In this document: piece by piece, positions 42,741 through 53,920 of the stretch
Layout: the number at the start of each line of letters is the position of its first letter
Numbering within the stretch: position 1 is the stretch's first letter
Source: Fonsecaea monophora
Lineage: Eukaryota > Ascomycota > Eurotiomycetes > Chaetothyriales > Herpotrichiellaceae
DNA: 64,000 nt
Assembly: GCF_001642475.1 (NCBI RefSeq)
Contig: NW_019173932.1
Location: 124,001-188,000, forward strand
Direction: 5' to 3'
Notes under the pieces: generated by a model
Databases searched by the model: none
What the model saw: the letters and a program-made list of their open reading frames with translations, nothing else
What the model was told of the DNA's origin: nothing
Position numbers and translations under genes: made by a program

Positions 42741-43114
42741 CGAAATTGAGCGCTCTTTTTCTGGTAGAATGTGGTTGCTACAATCAGTCAAGCGTTCAGA
42801 AAATTGCAACTGCGCAATAATTCGACGCGGAGAAGCCTTCCGGTAAGTGATTGGTTGGATTTCAGCCTCGCGGCTCTGCGTTCCTCCTCGGGACAGGATC
42901 AAAGCACTAGGCGATAAACTTGATTCTACATATTAGCCCAACCTACGACCTGACAGCAGTTGACAGGGAGGCGAACATATTCTCTAGAGCCGGGTTTCTT
43001 CCTCCTTAAAAGGAAATCAAATCGACTTCTCGCATGACCAAGTGGCCGGGTATCTTTTGAGTACATTTTACGAAACACTTTTCAACTGCCCACCGGCTCG
43101 ATTCCAATTAAACC
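42741..43114. other. Intergenic region
   Basis: Promoter of SAD1 and 3' flank of the membrane-protein gene (both minus). Nothing else seen. Confidence 0.5.
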
Positions 43115-45632
43115 TCATATGTTTCCCCAGCCGAATCTCTCACCCAGTCTCATTGTTATCCGAGCACCAATTCCCCATACCACAAAATTTACCAGGCCTT
43201 GCATGCCGATCGTGAGGGCCCAATTACCCCAGAATTGCCATCTTTGCATCATGGAAAGGTCTCGCACCCTCATTCCCGAAGTGGGAGGCCATACATCTCC
43301 AAGCAATGAGGAAGTCGTGGCCCTTTGTTGATCTGCAGATTGGTGAGAGAGGAACCCTCGGGCTAGTGACCTTAAGAACAGGATGTCAAGCGGGAGCAGG
43401 ACAATAGACTCAATGATCGAGGTCGTGTAATGTGCGAAAGCTTCAGCCGGGTGATTGGACAGGATAGTCACGCGATAAAGACTCTCGTCGGTATTACCCG
43501 GATCTCTCGATTGCGATTGACGACGTTGCAGCATCTCGTCTCCCATCGTTGGTGCGTCTTGTTCTATGACGGTCGGACGGCGCACAGGCCGTGGTGTTGT
43601 GTGGGGTAAACTCGCCGCACGAGATATGCCCGGGACAGGGGAAATAGGAGACGGAGTCCGCTGTAGAGGAGAGCCTGTGGATGGAATCGGAGGAATTGGA
43701 GATCCCGCATCCGGCGTAGCTGGAACCGGGCTGGTTGTTCGTCGCTCTCCGGAATTCGTAGTGTCCGGTAGACCAGGCTCAAGAAGGGTCTCCAATGGAA
43801 CGGCAGGCTGTAGACCCTCCGTATCCACCGCTGGACTGTCTGACGACGGGAGAGGATAGGGAGAATCGCCGGTCTCTTGGTGCGGATCGCTCCAGTCAAG
43901 GAGATCTTCATCGGTTGCATTTTCTACAATCTGATCATTGCCGAATTGTCCCTCTCCTAGCTCAATCTCACGTTCAGCATTGTCTTGAGCCTCGTGCGCA
44001 ATGCCGGGGCCTGTTTCCAATTCCGTGAGGAGTGGTCCATCTTGGGGGTCTGGTGTCGAGGTAGATGCTGGACTGGACGCTCGGAAGCTCACATCGTCGG
44101 CCAACTCGAATATGTCAATCATCGAGTGATCCGGATCCAAGTTGAAGTCGTGAAAGGCAGAACGTATAGCCATGACTCGAAGGGTTCTTGGTGCTCGTCT
44201 GAGATCAAGTTCACGATTCTGTCGATATAATGCCCGGTAGTGCATGGCACTCCGTCCTAGTAACTCCCTTTCAATATTTGGGCTCAATTCGACTGCCAAG
44301 GGAACTCTTTGTGTCTGAATGATCCGGACCCAAAACCATAAAGAGGCTGGAATTATTGCCTGAATAGTGTCTCTCATGGATCGTGGGCTCGATCCACCCG
44401 ATTCACCGAAAATGGCCTCTTCCAGTTCAATAGAAGCAGTCTCAAGATTCAGATTTCTGGCACTTTGTAGCGATATTCGATCTGGCCGGTCGGGCTTCGC
44501 TACCATTTGGCGGACCAGAACATAGACCTTTTTGAAGAGATAGTTGCCAAGCAGGTCTCTGATGAAAGCTAAGACAAAAGGGCTGGAAATTATCTTCACC
44601 AGTGACGGGATCAAGGCTCTCCAGGACCAGTCTGACACGCCGGGCGACATGCTAACAGGGGACTGACCGCTGAAGGGTACCAAGGCAGTCCAGGAGGGCG
44701 CAGGGTGAAGCGGGATGAGGTTGAGTGATTGTAAGATGGAATAGGCGTAGAACGGGTACTCGAAGGCAAACCATAGGACTTGTAAGCTACCTAAAGTCAG
44801 TGAAAAGTCGTCAAAGCCGCAGGATTGCTCACCTTGACCGGCGAATCATCCTGCTGATATTTGTTAACCCTAGAGCTGAAACTGGGCGTGCTGGCCTCGA
44901 AACTCTGTCATCCTCTAGTATCGCAATTCTGAGCAGTTGGCTGATCCTCGCAATTGTGCCAGGGACGAAGCCAGCAAACAGGAAAGCGCTCGGCCCCATG
45001 ATACTCCATTCCGAAACGAGCGTCTGTGGAACAGGCAATCCTAAGTAGGACTTGAAAGTCTGGGCACGTCAGCTGCGGCGAAGCGGGTAGTTGGTTGGTT
45101 TACTTACCAGAAGACGCCGGCGAAAGTTGACTATCCAGTGGGTAGCAACATTTTGAACAACAGTCTCGACGATCTCGCAGTAAGCGCCGGTAGCATGTTC
45201 GTCTAGGAGAAGTCGATATCGCTGCGCATCATTCATCGATTGCCACCGAGATCGCTGCATTTGTGCTTTGCGAACAACGACACCGACCGTGGACAGGGCT
45301 TCATTTTGGGCTCGAAGCAGTCGTCTCCTCAACGTCTCAGAAGCAGGATTTCTTGGATGACCTCGATCATCGAATTGTTGAATATAGTTGTGGTCTGTTC
45401 GACGCTGCGCGTTCGGTCCAAGGATGAACTCCCCATTCTCATCTTCCAGCGGAGGTCCGAAAGGAGATCGTCCCTAATATCAACTGTCAGTTGTTTAGAT
45501 GCAACTTGATTGTATCCATGGCAAAAGTGGTTAAAGTGTTATGAGAAGGGGGTATTTCGGCTTCCCGGAAGCTCTTCACACCGCATGATCTCTTACCAAG
45601 GCTAGACGAGCAATATGTGACTGTCGACCCAT
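43115..45632 (-). CDS. Multi-pass membrane protein of unknown function
   Basis: Four exons: 45632-45597 (36 nt), 45473-45108, 45059-44833 and 44786-43115, giving 766 residues with consistent phases. It starts MGRQSHIARLALGRSPFGPP. Helical hydrophobic segments occur in exon 3 (IMGPSAFLFAGFVPGTIARI), at the start of exon 4 (LWFAFEYPFYAYSILQSLNL), then ISSPFVLAFIRDLLGNYLF, IIPASLWFWVRII, and near the C-terminus SIIESIVLLPLDILFLRSLA and IGMQGLVNFVVWGIGARI. Between residues ~430 and 640 lies a long Ser/Pro/Thr-rich acidic region that is probably disordered. This looks like an organelle membrane protein conserved in filamentous fungi, but I recognise no family. The membrane topology is inferred only. 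Confidence 0.75.
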
Positions 45633-45990
45633 TTGCGTGGCTGGTTGAATACGCTCTTTTGCAATTGAAGGGGCAAACGGATTAAATGCATCAGTGGCTC
45701 TAGTCGAAGGGAGTGCGTTCAAACATTATATATGAAGACAGTAAAAGTCGGAATCCGTCAAGCAGGAGCTACTCATGTTAAACGTAGCTACTTTGAAAAC
45801 CATTATCCATGTCATTGATATGGTTCTAGCGAGGAAAGATGGCGAGAGGCTGAACAGGGCAAGCAGGGGTCCTAAATGCCAAGATAATTCAAACCAGCGT
45901 GAAGTTAAGCCTGCATTGAGGAGAAAATTGACGCCGTTTTGTACTCAATCCCCCTTTTTTCCCTTGTACCGATGAGTTGATATGATGCCA

Positions 45991-46565
45991 TCAGGCTCCA
46001 TAGAAAGTGTTCAGACGGCAGCTTGATGAAAACTCATCTCTATCAAATCCCTCTTGGTCCATAGGGACCGCTTCATATGCATCGTACGCTGTTCCCCCTG
46101 GTGGTAATGATGACCGCCCACAAGGGATGAAGAAGACAGCCCCAGTTGCGTAGGCGTTGAGAGCAGCCTCCGTCATGCCCATATAGCCCATACCCTCGCC
46201 ATTTTCTTCGCCCACCTCGTATTATGCCCTCGTACCATTAGGCGCACGGAACGTGGGCGTCATGAAAAGGCTCAGATAAGAGTAGATCGGGGGCTCATTG
46301 AGCCACGTGAAAGATGTATGGGAGAGTCGTGGACTGCATCTCCTCGATGAACACAACGTCTGTTTTCTACAAGAACACGCCTTATCAGCTTAGTAGTTCT
46401 TGTGCGTCATAAAACCGTGGCATGCAAAGGTATATACTCAACGAATAGGATGACTGACCTTCTCGTTGTGTAAAGGCAGATAAGCAAGGAATGCTCTCCG
46501 CCAGCACGCCATGAAAACCTGCTACACACGATTCTCCTTTATCATAGAAGCATTTTGATGCCACT
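45991..46565 (-). pseudogene. Decayed gene of unknown family
   Basis: Minus-strand sequence reads as protein in pieces. From about 46451 it gives MACWRRAFLAYLPLHNEK up to a GTCAGT donor. After an intron-like gap with a CTTGTAG acceptor it continues as TDVVFIEEMQSTTLPYIFHV. A one-base shift leads into WLNEPPIYSYLSLFMTPTF, then an in-frame TAA, then GMTEAALNAYATGAVFFIP and a final stop at 45991. The mix of good protein composition, a frameshift and a stop suggests a gene that has recently lost function, although an unrecognised extra intron over the shift and stop cannot be ruled out. The family is unknown. Confidence 0.45.
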
Positions 46566-47490
46566 TAATGAGCACATTTTTTGTAAAAGTGGTCCTTCAA
46601 CATTAACACCAATTGAGGATTGTTTGTCGAAGGTACGTCTGGTCAATCACACCCATCTAGTTCTGGCAGTGAATCGGAGCTGAGGATCTGTATAATCATC
46701 GGTAGGTAGTGATTGCCATTTTACCTCCTGGATTCGGTCGTCCAAGCCTGATTGTTGAGGTCGAAGTGTTACTTCTTGACATGCCTCGACAAGTCTGAGT
46801 CGCAGCACCAGAACTAATAATGCCGTGGTCTTGAACCGCTCGTATTGGAAGAATTAGTATGCGGGCAGAGAGAGCGGTACGACCTGTCATCAGTGACTGG
46901 ACCGTGGCTAGAGTGAAATGGTTGTTGATATCTCTGAGCGTGGATGTAACACTCTGCTATCCGTACGTCTTCCTCGTTTGGAGAACATGACATGCAATTG
47001 CCCATTTTCGGATGGTGCTGAGGTCTTCAGTGTTCGTATGGAAAGCAGGATAGACATCTAGTTTTGCTGGCTATGTAGTAGCAGGAGAAATTGGTCATTG
47101 TTGAACAAGGATTAAACGCGGCAGAGGTTGGTATGGAGGTTGTCATCCAAGGAGGCCTAACGTTCGTCTCTTGCACACTTCTGCGTATTTGCGGCGATCG
47201 ATACTGTCGTGAAGTCTGACAAGTGGTGGGACTAGGATGCCTGTATCACTGTCCAGCGATACTGTCTAAGATATGCAGATTCATGATGGTTACAAGTAAG
47301 CACGCAAGCATGGCAAGGTAAGATACCGTCCAGCCTTGCCAAGCCGCAGCCTTGTCCTTGCCTGACCTGATTCTCCCCGCAGTCTTCAAAATTTCGACTC
47401 GTTGCATCTGCGCAGGACTACGTTTTACCTGTCACATCAATCTCTTCCGGAGCACCAGCAAAGAAGAGGAGGACACCGGGAGAAGCCACC
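46566..47490. other. Region upstream of CCT2
   Basis: Apart from the possible small gene at 46811-47005, no feature is seen. The last ~300 bases are the CCT2 promoter and leader. Confidence 0.5.
46811..47005 (-). CDS. Possible small Cys-rich lipid-anchored protein
   Basis: A 63-residue frame starting MGNCMSCSPNEEDVRIAECY. Gly-2 with a Ser at position 6 fits an N-myristoylation signal, and the nearby cysteines could be palmitoylated. It could be an independent small gene, or the first exon of the decayed gene that lies downstream on the same strand. No homologue recognised. Confidence 0.3.
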
Positions 47491-49086
47491 ATGGCAGCAT
47501 ACAATAATCCAACACAAATCTTTGCTGACGATGTGCAAGAAGAAAAGGGTGAAAATGCGCGTCTCTCCGCCTTCGTTGGTGCCATCGCAGTTGGGGACCT
47601 TGTGAAATCCACGCTCGGCCCGAAGGGTATGGACAAGATTCTTCAGTCTGCTTCGACCGGGGAGATTATGGTAACGAATGACGGCGCCACCATTCTCAAA
47701 TCCATTGCCCTCGACAACGCCGCCGCAAAGGTCCTCGTCAACATCTCTAAAGTCCAAGACGATGAAGTAGGAGATGGCACTACATCGGTTACAGTCCTGG
47801 CGGCAGAATTGCTTCGAGAGGCAGAACAACTAGTAAACCGTCATATTCACCCCCAAACCATTATTGAAGGCTACCGTCTAGCATCACAAGCAGCTTTGCA
47901 AGCACTCGAAAAATCCGCTGTCGACAACTCCAAGCAACCCGAGCTCTTCCGAAAAGACCTCCTGGCGATCGCTCGTACAACGCTGTCCTCAAAGGTCCTT
48001 TCTCAGGATCGTGATCAATTTGCCAATTTGGCGGTCGACGCGGTCCTCCGGCTCAGAGGGTCTGTCGATCTGAATCACATCCAAATCATCAAGAAATCAG
48101 GAGGGAAACTGTCCGATTCTTACCTCGACGAAGGTTTCATTCTTGACAAACGTATTGGTGTCAACCAACCCAAGAGACTGGAAAATGCCAAAATACTCGT
48201 GGCGAATACTGCAATGGACACGGATAAAGTGAAAATTTGGGCTGCGCGCATGAAAGTCGGTTCGACAAAGGAACTGGCTGAGTTGGAAAAAGCCGAGCGC
48301 GAGAGAATGCGTGCGAAGGTCGAACGGATCAAAGCACATGGAATCAACTGCTTCATCAACAGACAATTGATCTATAACTGGCCGGAGCAATTGTTCACGG
48401 AAGCCGGAATCATGTCCATTGAACATGCCGATTTCGACGGTGTGGAACGTCTCGCTTTGGTCACTGGTGGGGAGATTGCGAGCACTTTTGACCATCCGGA
48501 GTCTGTCAAGCTCGGGCACTGCGACTTGATTGAAGAGATTATTATCGGTGAAGATACGTTGATCAAATTCTCCGGTGTGGCAGCAGGCCAAGCTTGCACT
48601 ATCGTGCTCAGGGGCGCGACAGAACAACTTCTGGACGAAGCGGAGCGAAGTCTACACGATGCTCTTGCCGTTCTGTCACAAACTATCAAAGAACCCCGCG
48701 TCGTTCTCGGGGGCGGCTCTTCCGAAATGGTAATGGCAAAAGCGGTGGATTCCCTTGCGCAGAAGGTCCCTGGGAAAAAGCGCCTGGCTGTCGATTCATT
48801 CTCGACCGCCCTACGTCAACTCCCGACCATCCTTGCGGACAATGCCGGCCTCGATTCTTCCGCTCTCGTATCGGAGTTGAGAAGCGAGGTGTATAGAGGT
48901 ATGACGAGTTCGGGCTTGGATCTATTGACCCCGGGTGGTGGCATCGCCGATATGCGAGAGTTGGGTGTGATCGAGAGTTACAAGCTGAAGAAAGCGGTGG
49001 TAGGGAGCGCGAGCGAGGCGGCAGAGCTATTGCTGCGGGTAGACGATATCATTAGGGCAGCGCCTCGGAGGAGGGAGCGGATGTAA
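47491..49086 (+). CDS. CCT2: T-complex protein 1 subunit beta (CCT2)
   Basis: Intronless, 531 residues, full length. Group II chaperonin signatures are all present: VGDLVKSTLGPKGMDKIL, VTNDGATILKSIALDNAAAK, the ATP-hydrolysis motif DDEVGDGTTSVTVLAAELL, and near the C-terminus SSGLDLLTPGGGIADMRELG. Beta-subunit-specific segments include FADDVQEEKGENARLSAFVG near the start and HADFDGVERLALVTGGEIAS. It is one of eight paralogous subunits of the cytosolic TRiC/CCT ring that folds actin, tubulin and WD-repeat proteins. The upstream region is clean, and the gene is convergent with IRE1 1.26 kb away. Confidence 0.97.
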   Translation: MAAYNNPTQIFADDVQEEKGENARLSAFVGAIAVGDLVKSTLGPKGMDKILQSASTGEIMVTNDGATILKSIALDNAAAKVLVNISKVQDDEVGDGTTSVTVLAAELLREAEQLVNRHIHPQTIIEGYRLASQAALQALEKSAVDNSKQPELFRKDLLAIARTTLSSKVLSQDRDQFANLAVDAVLRLRGSVDLNHIQIIKKSGGKLSDSYLDEGFILDKRIGVNQPKRLENAKILVANTAMDTDKVKIWAARMKVGSTKELAELEKAERERMRAKVERIKAHGINCFINRQLIYNWPEQLFTEAGIMSIEHADFDGVERLALVTGGEIASTFDHPESVKLGHCDLIEEIIIGEDTLIKFSGVAAGQACTIVLRGATEQLLDEAERSLHDALAVLSQTIKEPRVVLGGGSSEMVMAKAVDSLAQKVPGKKRLAVDSFSTALRQLPTILADNAGLDSSALVSELRSEVYRGMTSSGLDLLTPGGGIADMRELGVIESYKLKKAVVGSASEAAELLLRVDDIIRAAPRRRERM

Positions 49087-50344
49087 GAGTGAATGAGTAC
49101 TGCAAAAGACAGATGGCGAATGGGAGATTGCAGAAGACACATCGCAAGGAAATGAGATGGATGCGATTCCACGCGCTGTGACGGCGTGTTTATCAACATC
49201 CTGTGGCCAAACCGAGAACGAAAAACTAAATGGCATGTCACTGCCATACAAAAGCTGAATGACGTTTGCCACGAACGCGGCACATCCAATGATTGACGAA
49301 ACTCATTGCTACGATCGAAATTACTTGCCTGGACATGTCTTGAGGGCGAGCCAGTCTCATCCATCCGTTCACCTATCGACCTACATGCATACCTACCTGC
49401 CTGTCCACTTAACTATCCGGTCCTTTTCTTCAACCTACCCACCGAATCCAAGAACCACGTATGGATGAGATCGGTAGAGCATTGGCTGGCTGGCGAACTC
49501 CCGGGACATATCAGACCAACGCATACCAGGTCAGATCGTTTCAAGGACCCGGGTACCTGCGCCATGTCATGTCATGACGCGGCACTTCTTACTGTTTCCG
49601 ACTCAGCCCCAAATCCCAGATCAGCCCCTAGATATGTTTGTATGTTATGCATGTCACAATCCCAACGTGCGCACGTTTCGGCACCTGAGGTATACATGTG
49701 CCTACCTGCCTTGGAAAGAAAGAGACGAGACCCCACGATCAGCCATCAAGCATTCACCCATCCTCTCACACTCTCAATCACTCACTCGATCAATCAACCA
49801 ACCAACCAATCAACCCACCCTGCAAAGGGATGATACTCCGGGAATGAAAATCCGTCTTGCCCCTTTTTCCGACCCTCGTCTGAGAGAGGGTGCGAGTTCG
49901 AACCTCATTGATTAGGCGAGTCGACGTCGCAATCGCAGTCATAAGAACATGTACATGTGTATTGTACGTATGTTCGTATGAATGTATGCATCTTCGTATG
50001 TACATACGTACATATATACACACATAACATGGACTGAGAAGACAATGGACGGAACAAAGAGAAGAGACCATTTCAGAAAATGACTCCTCTCATGACCAGG
50101 ATTTGACTAGATAGACGATGGGATTCGCTACTGTCGCTGTGAGTTCAGGTACCTCGTACTGTATCTAGGCTTTTCGCCTTTGCAATCACGGAGCATGCCA
50201 CGAGGACGAGAGGGCTCTCAGGTAGATGGTAGACAAAACAGACAATCAAATCGAACCGGAGAAAAATAGGGTAGATGTCCTTAAAAAATTTCGACTATTT
50301 TCTGCATAGTATATCCCCTGACCCAGACTCAGACCCCCCCTGGC
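49087..50344. other. Convergent intergenic region (1.26 kb)
   Basis: Between the stops of CCT2 (plus) and IRE1 (minus). Rich in short repeats: CCAACCAACCAATCAACC near 49796-49815 and a GTATGT/CATACG alternating stretch at 49950-50028. A TTCGAAC T-loop-like string near 49886 is not part of a tRNA. No gene found. Confidence 0.6.
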
Positions 50345-53300
50345 TCACTCAAGGAACCACCTCTCCATTCGAAACCGCTCGATCAAGCCCCGTTCCAAAA
50401 TCAGACAATGGCAGTTGATCAGCAGGCTTGGGAATCTCTTGGCCCAGAATTCATAGTAGCCCTTTGCACTGCCGCCGAGCATCTGCTCCTTCACGTCCTC
50501 TGGCAAGTCATGGAAGTGGTTCTTCTTATTCCGAATCACCCTCAATAGGTCGATCATCTTGGAACCGCTGTATTTACGCTGTTTGCCCATTTCAGTGAGA
50601 AAGGTTTTTGGGAGTGCCCGAAGCCAATCCTTAGATGGTCCGATGACGTTAGGCGCAAGAGATTCCAGGGCGGCGAGCTCGGCAAGAGATTCTTTCTCAG
50701 CGGCCGTGCGGATCGCGCTCTCATCAAAGATGTTGGTGATGGAATTTTTCTCCCGCTCGTAGCAGTCAGACACATCGCAGAGGAATTCCAGCTTATCGGC
50801 CACATCCCAGAAATAGGGGTGACGAAGTACTTGCCCTGTGTCAGGTCGCTCTTTGGGGTTGTGTTTGAGCATTTGCATCACAAGGTCATCGGCGTCGAAT
50901 TGGTACTCGTACAAGCGCAGGTCTTCGGTGCTGAACTTGTTCTCTTTGATGTTTAAATCTCGGCCGAGGCTGGTGCCCCCAACATCAAAGGGATGACGGC
51001 CTTGGGTCATGACATAGTAAAAGACACATCCCAGGGAGAAGATATCGATGGCCTTGGTTGCACGACGGCCTGACGGGCGATCAAGGACAGTACCTTCGCT
51101 AGAGTGCGTTGTGGATTTGGAAGTGGTAGTCGAGCTGGAAGTCGGTGCAACGGCCGATCTAGAGCCGACGAGCAGCTCCGGCGCTCTCCACCCTGTAGTG
51201 CCAGCGGCTGTATGGTTCGCAGTCGGAGCGAAGGTAGATTCCGGCCCTTCTTCGAGAGGCTTGCATAGGCCAAAGTCAGAAATGACGAATTGGAGTTTCG
51301 GCAATCCATTGGTAGGGCGATTGCTCTTAACAGCCTTTACCAGAACGTTCTGAGGCTTGATGTCTCGATGTACCAACTTGAGTGAATGTAGATGTTGGAC
51401 GCCCTCTGTGATTTGGCGCAGGGTGTCCTTGACGTCAAAGCCTTCGGGCAGCTTCACTAGTTCGGGGTACTGAAGGGGCCGCTCGATGAACTGATCCAAA
51501 GATGTGGTGAAGCGCTCAAGCGCAATGTAGGTAAAGTGTTGAGACTCCTCCTTTCCGAAGTAGCGGATGACGTGTGGGTTCTCGTCGCTCGACAGCAGGT
51601 GTTTGATCTCTTTGGCAGCGAGGCTGTTTGAGGAACGAATCAAACGCTTGACTGCGACTTCCCTGCCGTCCAGTGAGCCAGGAAACACCGCAGTGCCATT
51701 GCTTCCTCGGCCTAGACATCGGTCTTCCCTGGTGTCGATTCTGAGCTTGCCAACCTGAAGCAGGCCATCCTTGGTGGGTATCTCGGCAACGAGTTGTTCC
51801 TTCTCATCCATAGCTTCTGGATCCATTGTCTTTTTACTCTTCTTGTTCCTTTTCCCTCCTCGCTTCCCTCTCTTGGCATGTCGACGGCGAGGTTGTGCAC
51901 CATTCTCGGCGTTTTCGCTAGGGTTGGACTCTTCCTTGTTCTTTTCATCCTCTGACTCCCCCTCGGAACTCTCATCGTTGGGTTCAAAAACCTTGACGTT
52001 CTTTGCAAGGCTGGCACCCGAGACTGCTGTGCTCTGAGCCCGACTCCTGACAGGTGTTTTGACTACGTCCCCTAGGATTTCAGAGACAACTTCAGCGGCA
52101 TCTTTATCTCCTGGAACCTCGGTGACATGGTCTGCTGGAGCGTCTGTGCTAACCGGAGTAGCGGGAGTAGCAGTCGCGGAAGCCCGAGTTTTCTGCACAG
52201 CGACTTCTACGCCTGCCTTTCGGAGGAAACGTTGCATCTTCAACATGATCGGAACCCTCATCTGTAGTCCAACCACAAATAAGAAAATGCTGGCACAGAT
52301 GATGTTGAAGACGGACAGCAATGGATGGTTGATCACAGGTACCAAAGAAGGCGGGATCTTGGCTTCCAATGCCGCCATTGCCTTCTCAGCCTCCTCAGCC
52401 AGATCTGTCGCGGGCGGGGGACCGGATATCGTCAGCCTGAGGGGAGTGAGGTTCGGTTCCGTGGAAAGTACGTGAACACCGACAATTTCTTCCAGATTGC
52501 TGTCAAAATCCAACGGTTCACTGTCATAGTTCCAGTTCGAGCTTGCAGGCGACGCACCGCTGGTTACGCCGGGATATGATAACTCGGACATGGCGTACCA
52601 CACCCCAGACTCGGTTTTGTTCACAAACACCCTCTCAGCACGTTGCATTTCGTTTCTCCAGATTTCGGGAGAGGCCAGGAGAGGCGAATCCGTAGGTCGT
52701 GCTAATAAGACAAGCTTGGCCGATTCGTCTCGATTGTCCAGGGGACGGACGACATCAAAGACTCGGGCCACAGGAGTTTCGAACATGTGGGTAAATCGAG
52801 GCACCTTGCCCGAGTCGGCAGTGCTGTCAATACCAATGATTCGACCATTGTAATAGCTCTGAATTTGGTAGTTGTCCAACGGAGCTACATATTGGTCTTG
52901 GAGATCGCTGTCTCCTTTGTTTGGAACCCATTCGGCGAATTTGATGGTGCAAAGGGGTTGGGTCGTGATCTTGTGGGATATCTCAATGGTGTACTCGACT
53001 CTTCCCAGGTTGATCGTTCCAATTGGATCACATGCAGGGTCATCCAACTCGAAACCACTGAGTCGCCGGCAGCTGCGACCTTGGTCGTCATTGGAGAAGC
53101 CCCTGTATTTGTCAAATTGTTGTAAAATATGGCCAGTGGCTGCATCTACCACGTATGCCGTTGTCTCCTGGGAGGAAATGGTCACGAGTGGTGGATCATC
53201 GACAAACTGCGGCGTTTCGGCTGCAAGGGATCTGACGGTGATTCCTAATCGTTGTAGCCCTATTCTAGGGTCCCGGTGTTGTATGTAGAGGTTGCCATCT

Positions 53301-53920
53301 TTGCTGGGCTCGACAATGAACATGTAGTCGTCCTCATACTGAGAACCGTCCACCTCTGGGTCACTTCGGTTCAATTTGTGGTGGATGGTCTGGATCATGG
53401 GACTGTCTGGAATACCCAGTGACCACCTCTCGTTACCGGTCTTCCTGTCACGGGCGTGTATGGTGCCATCAATGGTGGCTAGTAGGACAATGTTCTCCAC
53501 CTCCCAATCTTGCAGCAGCCGCGCTGAGGAAAGCGCAGAGAGCCCCTGGGAAAAGGACTCGTCAGACTGTGCAAGAGGTGCTCTGACAGCACCACTACTC
53601 GGAGAGTCGTGGGCTGGAGCCAAGGCACGGAGCTTGTGGTTTTCGGGGTTTTCATCGGTGCTTCGAAATTTGACAGTGGTGATGTCGTTTTTGAGTAGGG
53701 GGATCTCTGCTGGACTGCGGCCAGCTGGAGCGGACGGTCGACTCGAGTCGGAGCGCAGGCTCTGCGTCGAAGCCACCAACCTCTGAGGGGCGTCGGATGG
53801 CGGGAGAGATTGAGGGTGAGCCGCAGCTATGAGGAGGAGGAAGATGGCCCAAGTCAAGACGGTCTTTGGTTTCGATCCTCCACGTCGGCCCTTTGGAGGC
53901 CGAAGCGGAGGTTTGGCCAT
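50345..53920 (-). CDS. IRE1: ER stress sensor kinase/endoribonuclease Ire1
   Basis: Intronless, 1191 residues from MAKPPLRPPKGRRGG (53920). Basic N-terminus, then a signal anchor (about 21-36, LTWAIFLLLIAAAHP). The luminal sensor domain with beta-propeller-like repeats spans about 130-500 (LLATIDGTIHARDRKTGNERW). A transmembrane segment lies at about 535-555 (NIICASIFLFVVGLQM), and a disordered basic/acidic linker runs to ~715. The kinase domain is at about 730-1038, with GRGSNGTAVF, the catalytic Lys in EVAVKRL, HRDIKPQNVLV and SDFGLCKP. The KEN RNase domain runs from about 1041 to the end (LEFLCDVSDCYEREK, MIDLLRVIRNKKNHFHDLP). Ire1 senses unfolded proteins in the ER and splices HAC1/hacA mRNA outside the spliceosome. 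A large insert separates the APE region from kinase helix F, as in other fungal Ire1 proteins. Confidence 0.97.
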   Translation of the reverse strand: MAKPPLRPPKGRRGGSKPKTVLTWAIFLLLIAAAHPQSLPPSDAPQRLVASTQSLRSDSSRPSAPAGRSPAEIPLLKNDITTVKFRSTDENPENHKLRALAPAHDSPSSGAVRAPLAQSDESFSQGLSALSSARLLQDWEVENIVLLATIDGTIHARDRKTGNERWSLGIPDSPMIQTIHHKLNRSDPEVDGSQYEDDYMFIVEPSKDGNLYIQHRDPRIGLQRLGITVRSLAAETPQFVDDPPLVTISSQETTAYVVDAATGHILQQFDKYRGFSNDDQGRSCRRLSGFELDDPACDPIGTINLGRVEYTIEISHKITTQPLCTIKFAEWVPNKGDSDLQDQYVAPLDNYQIQSYYNGRIIGIDSTADSGKVPRFTHMFETPVARVFDVVRPLDNRDESAKLVLLARPTDSPLLASPEIWRNEMQRAERVFVNKTESGVWYAMSELSYPGVTSGASPASSNWNYDSEPLDFDSNLEEIVGVHVLSTEPNLTPLRLTISGPPPATDLAEEAEKAMAALEAKIPPSLVPVINHPLLSVFNIICASIFLFVVGLQMRVPIMLKMQRFLRKAGVEVAVQKTRASATATPATPVSTDAPADHVTEVPGDKDAAEVVSEILGDVVKTPVRSRAQSTAVSGASLAKNVKVFEPNDESSEGESEDEKNKEESNPSENAENGAQPRRRHAKRGKRGGKRNKKSKKTMDPEAMDEKEQLVAEIPTKDGLLQVGKLRIDTREDRCLGRGSNGTAVFPGSLDGREVAVKRLIRSSNSLAAKEIKHLLSSDENPHVIRYFGKEESQHFTYIALERFTTSLDQFIERPLQYPELVKLPEGFDVKDTLRQITEGVQHLHSLKLVHRDIKPQNVLVKAVKSNRPTNGLPKLQFVISDFGLCKPLEEGPESTFAPTANHTAAGTTGWRAPELLVGSRSAVAPTSSSTTTSKSTTHSSEGTVLDRPSGRRATKAIDIFSLGCVFYYVMTQGRHPFDVGGTSLGRDLNIKENKFSTEDLRLYEYQFDADDLVMQMLKHNPKERPDTGQVLRHPYFWDVADKLEFLCDVSDCYEREKNSITNIFDESAIRTAAEKESLAELAALESLAPNVIGPSKDWLRALPKTFLTEMGKQRKYSGSKMIDLLRVIRNKKNHFHDLPEDVKEQMLGGSAKGYYEFWAKRFPSLLINCHCLILERGLIERFRMERWFLE

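Noticed and set aside
49870..49930. TTCGAAC string resembling a tRNA T-loop
   Set aside because: The flanking bases do not form the T stem, and no acceptor or anticodon arms could be found around it.
50559..53786. Many plus-strand frames antisense to IRE1, up to 138 residues
   Set aside because: Codon-bias shadows of a clearly identified gene.
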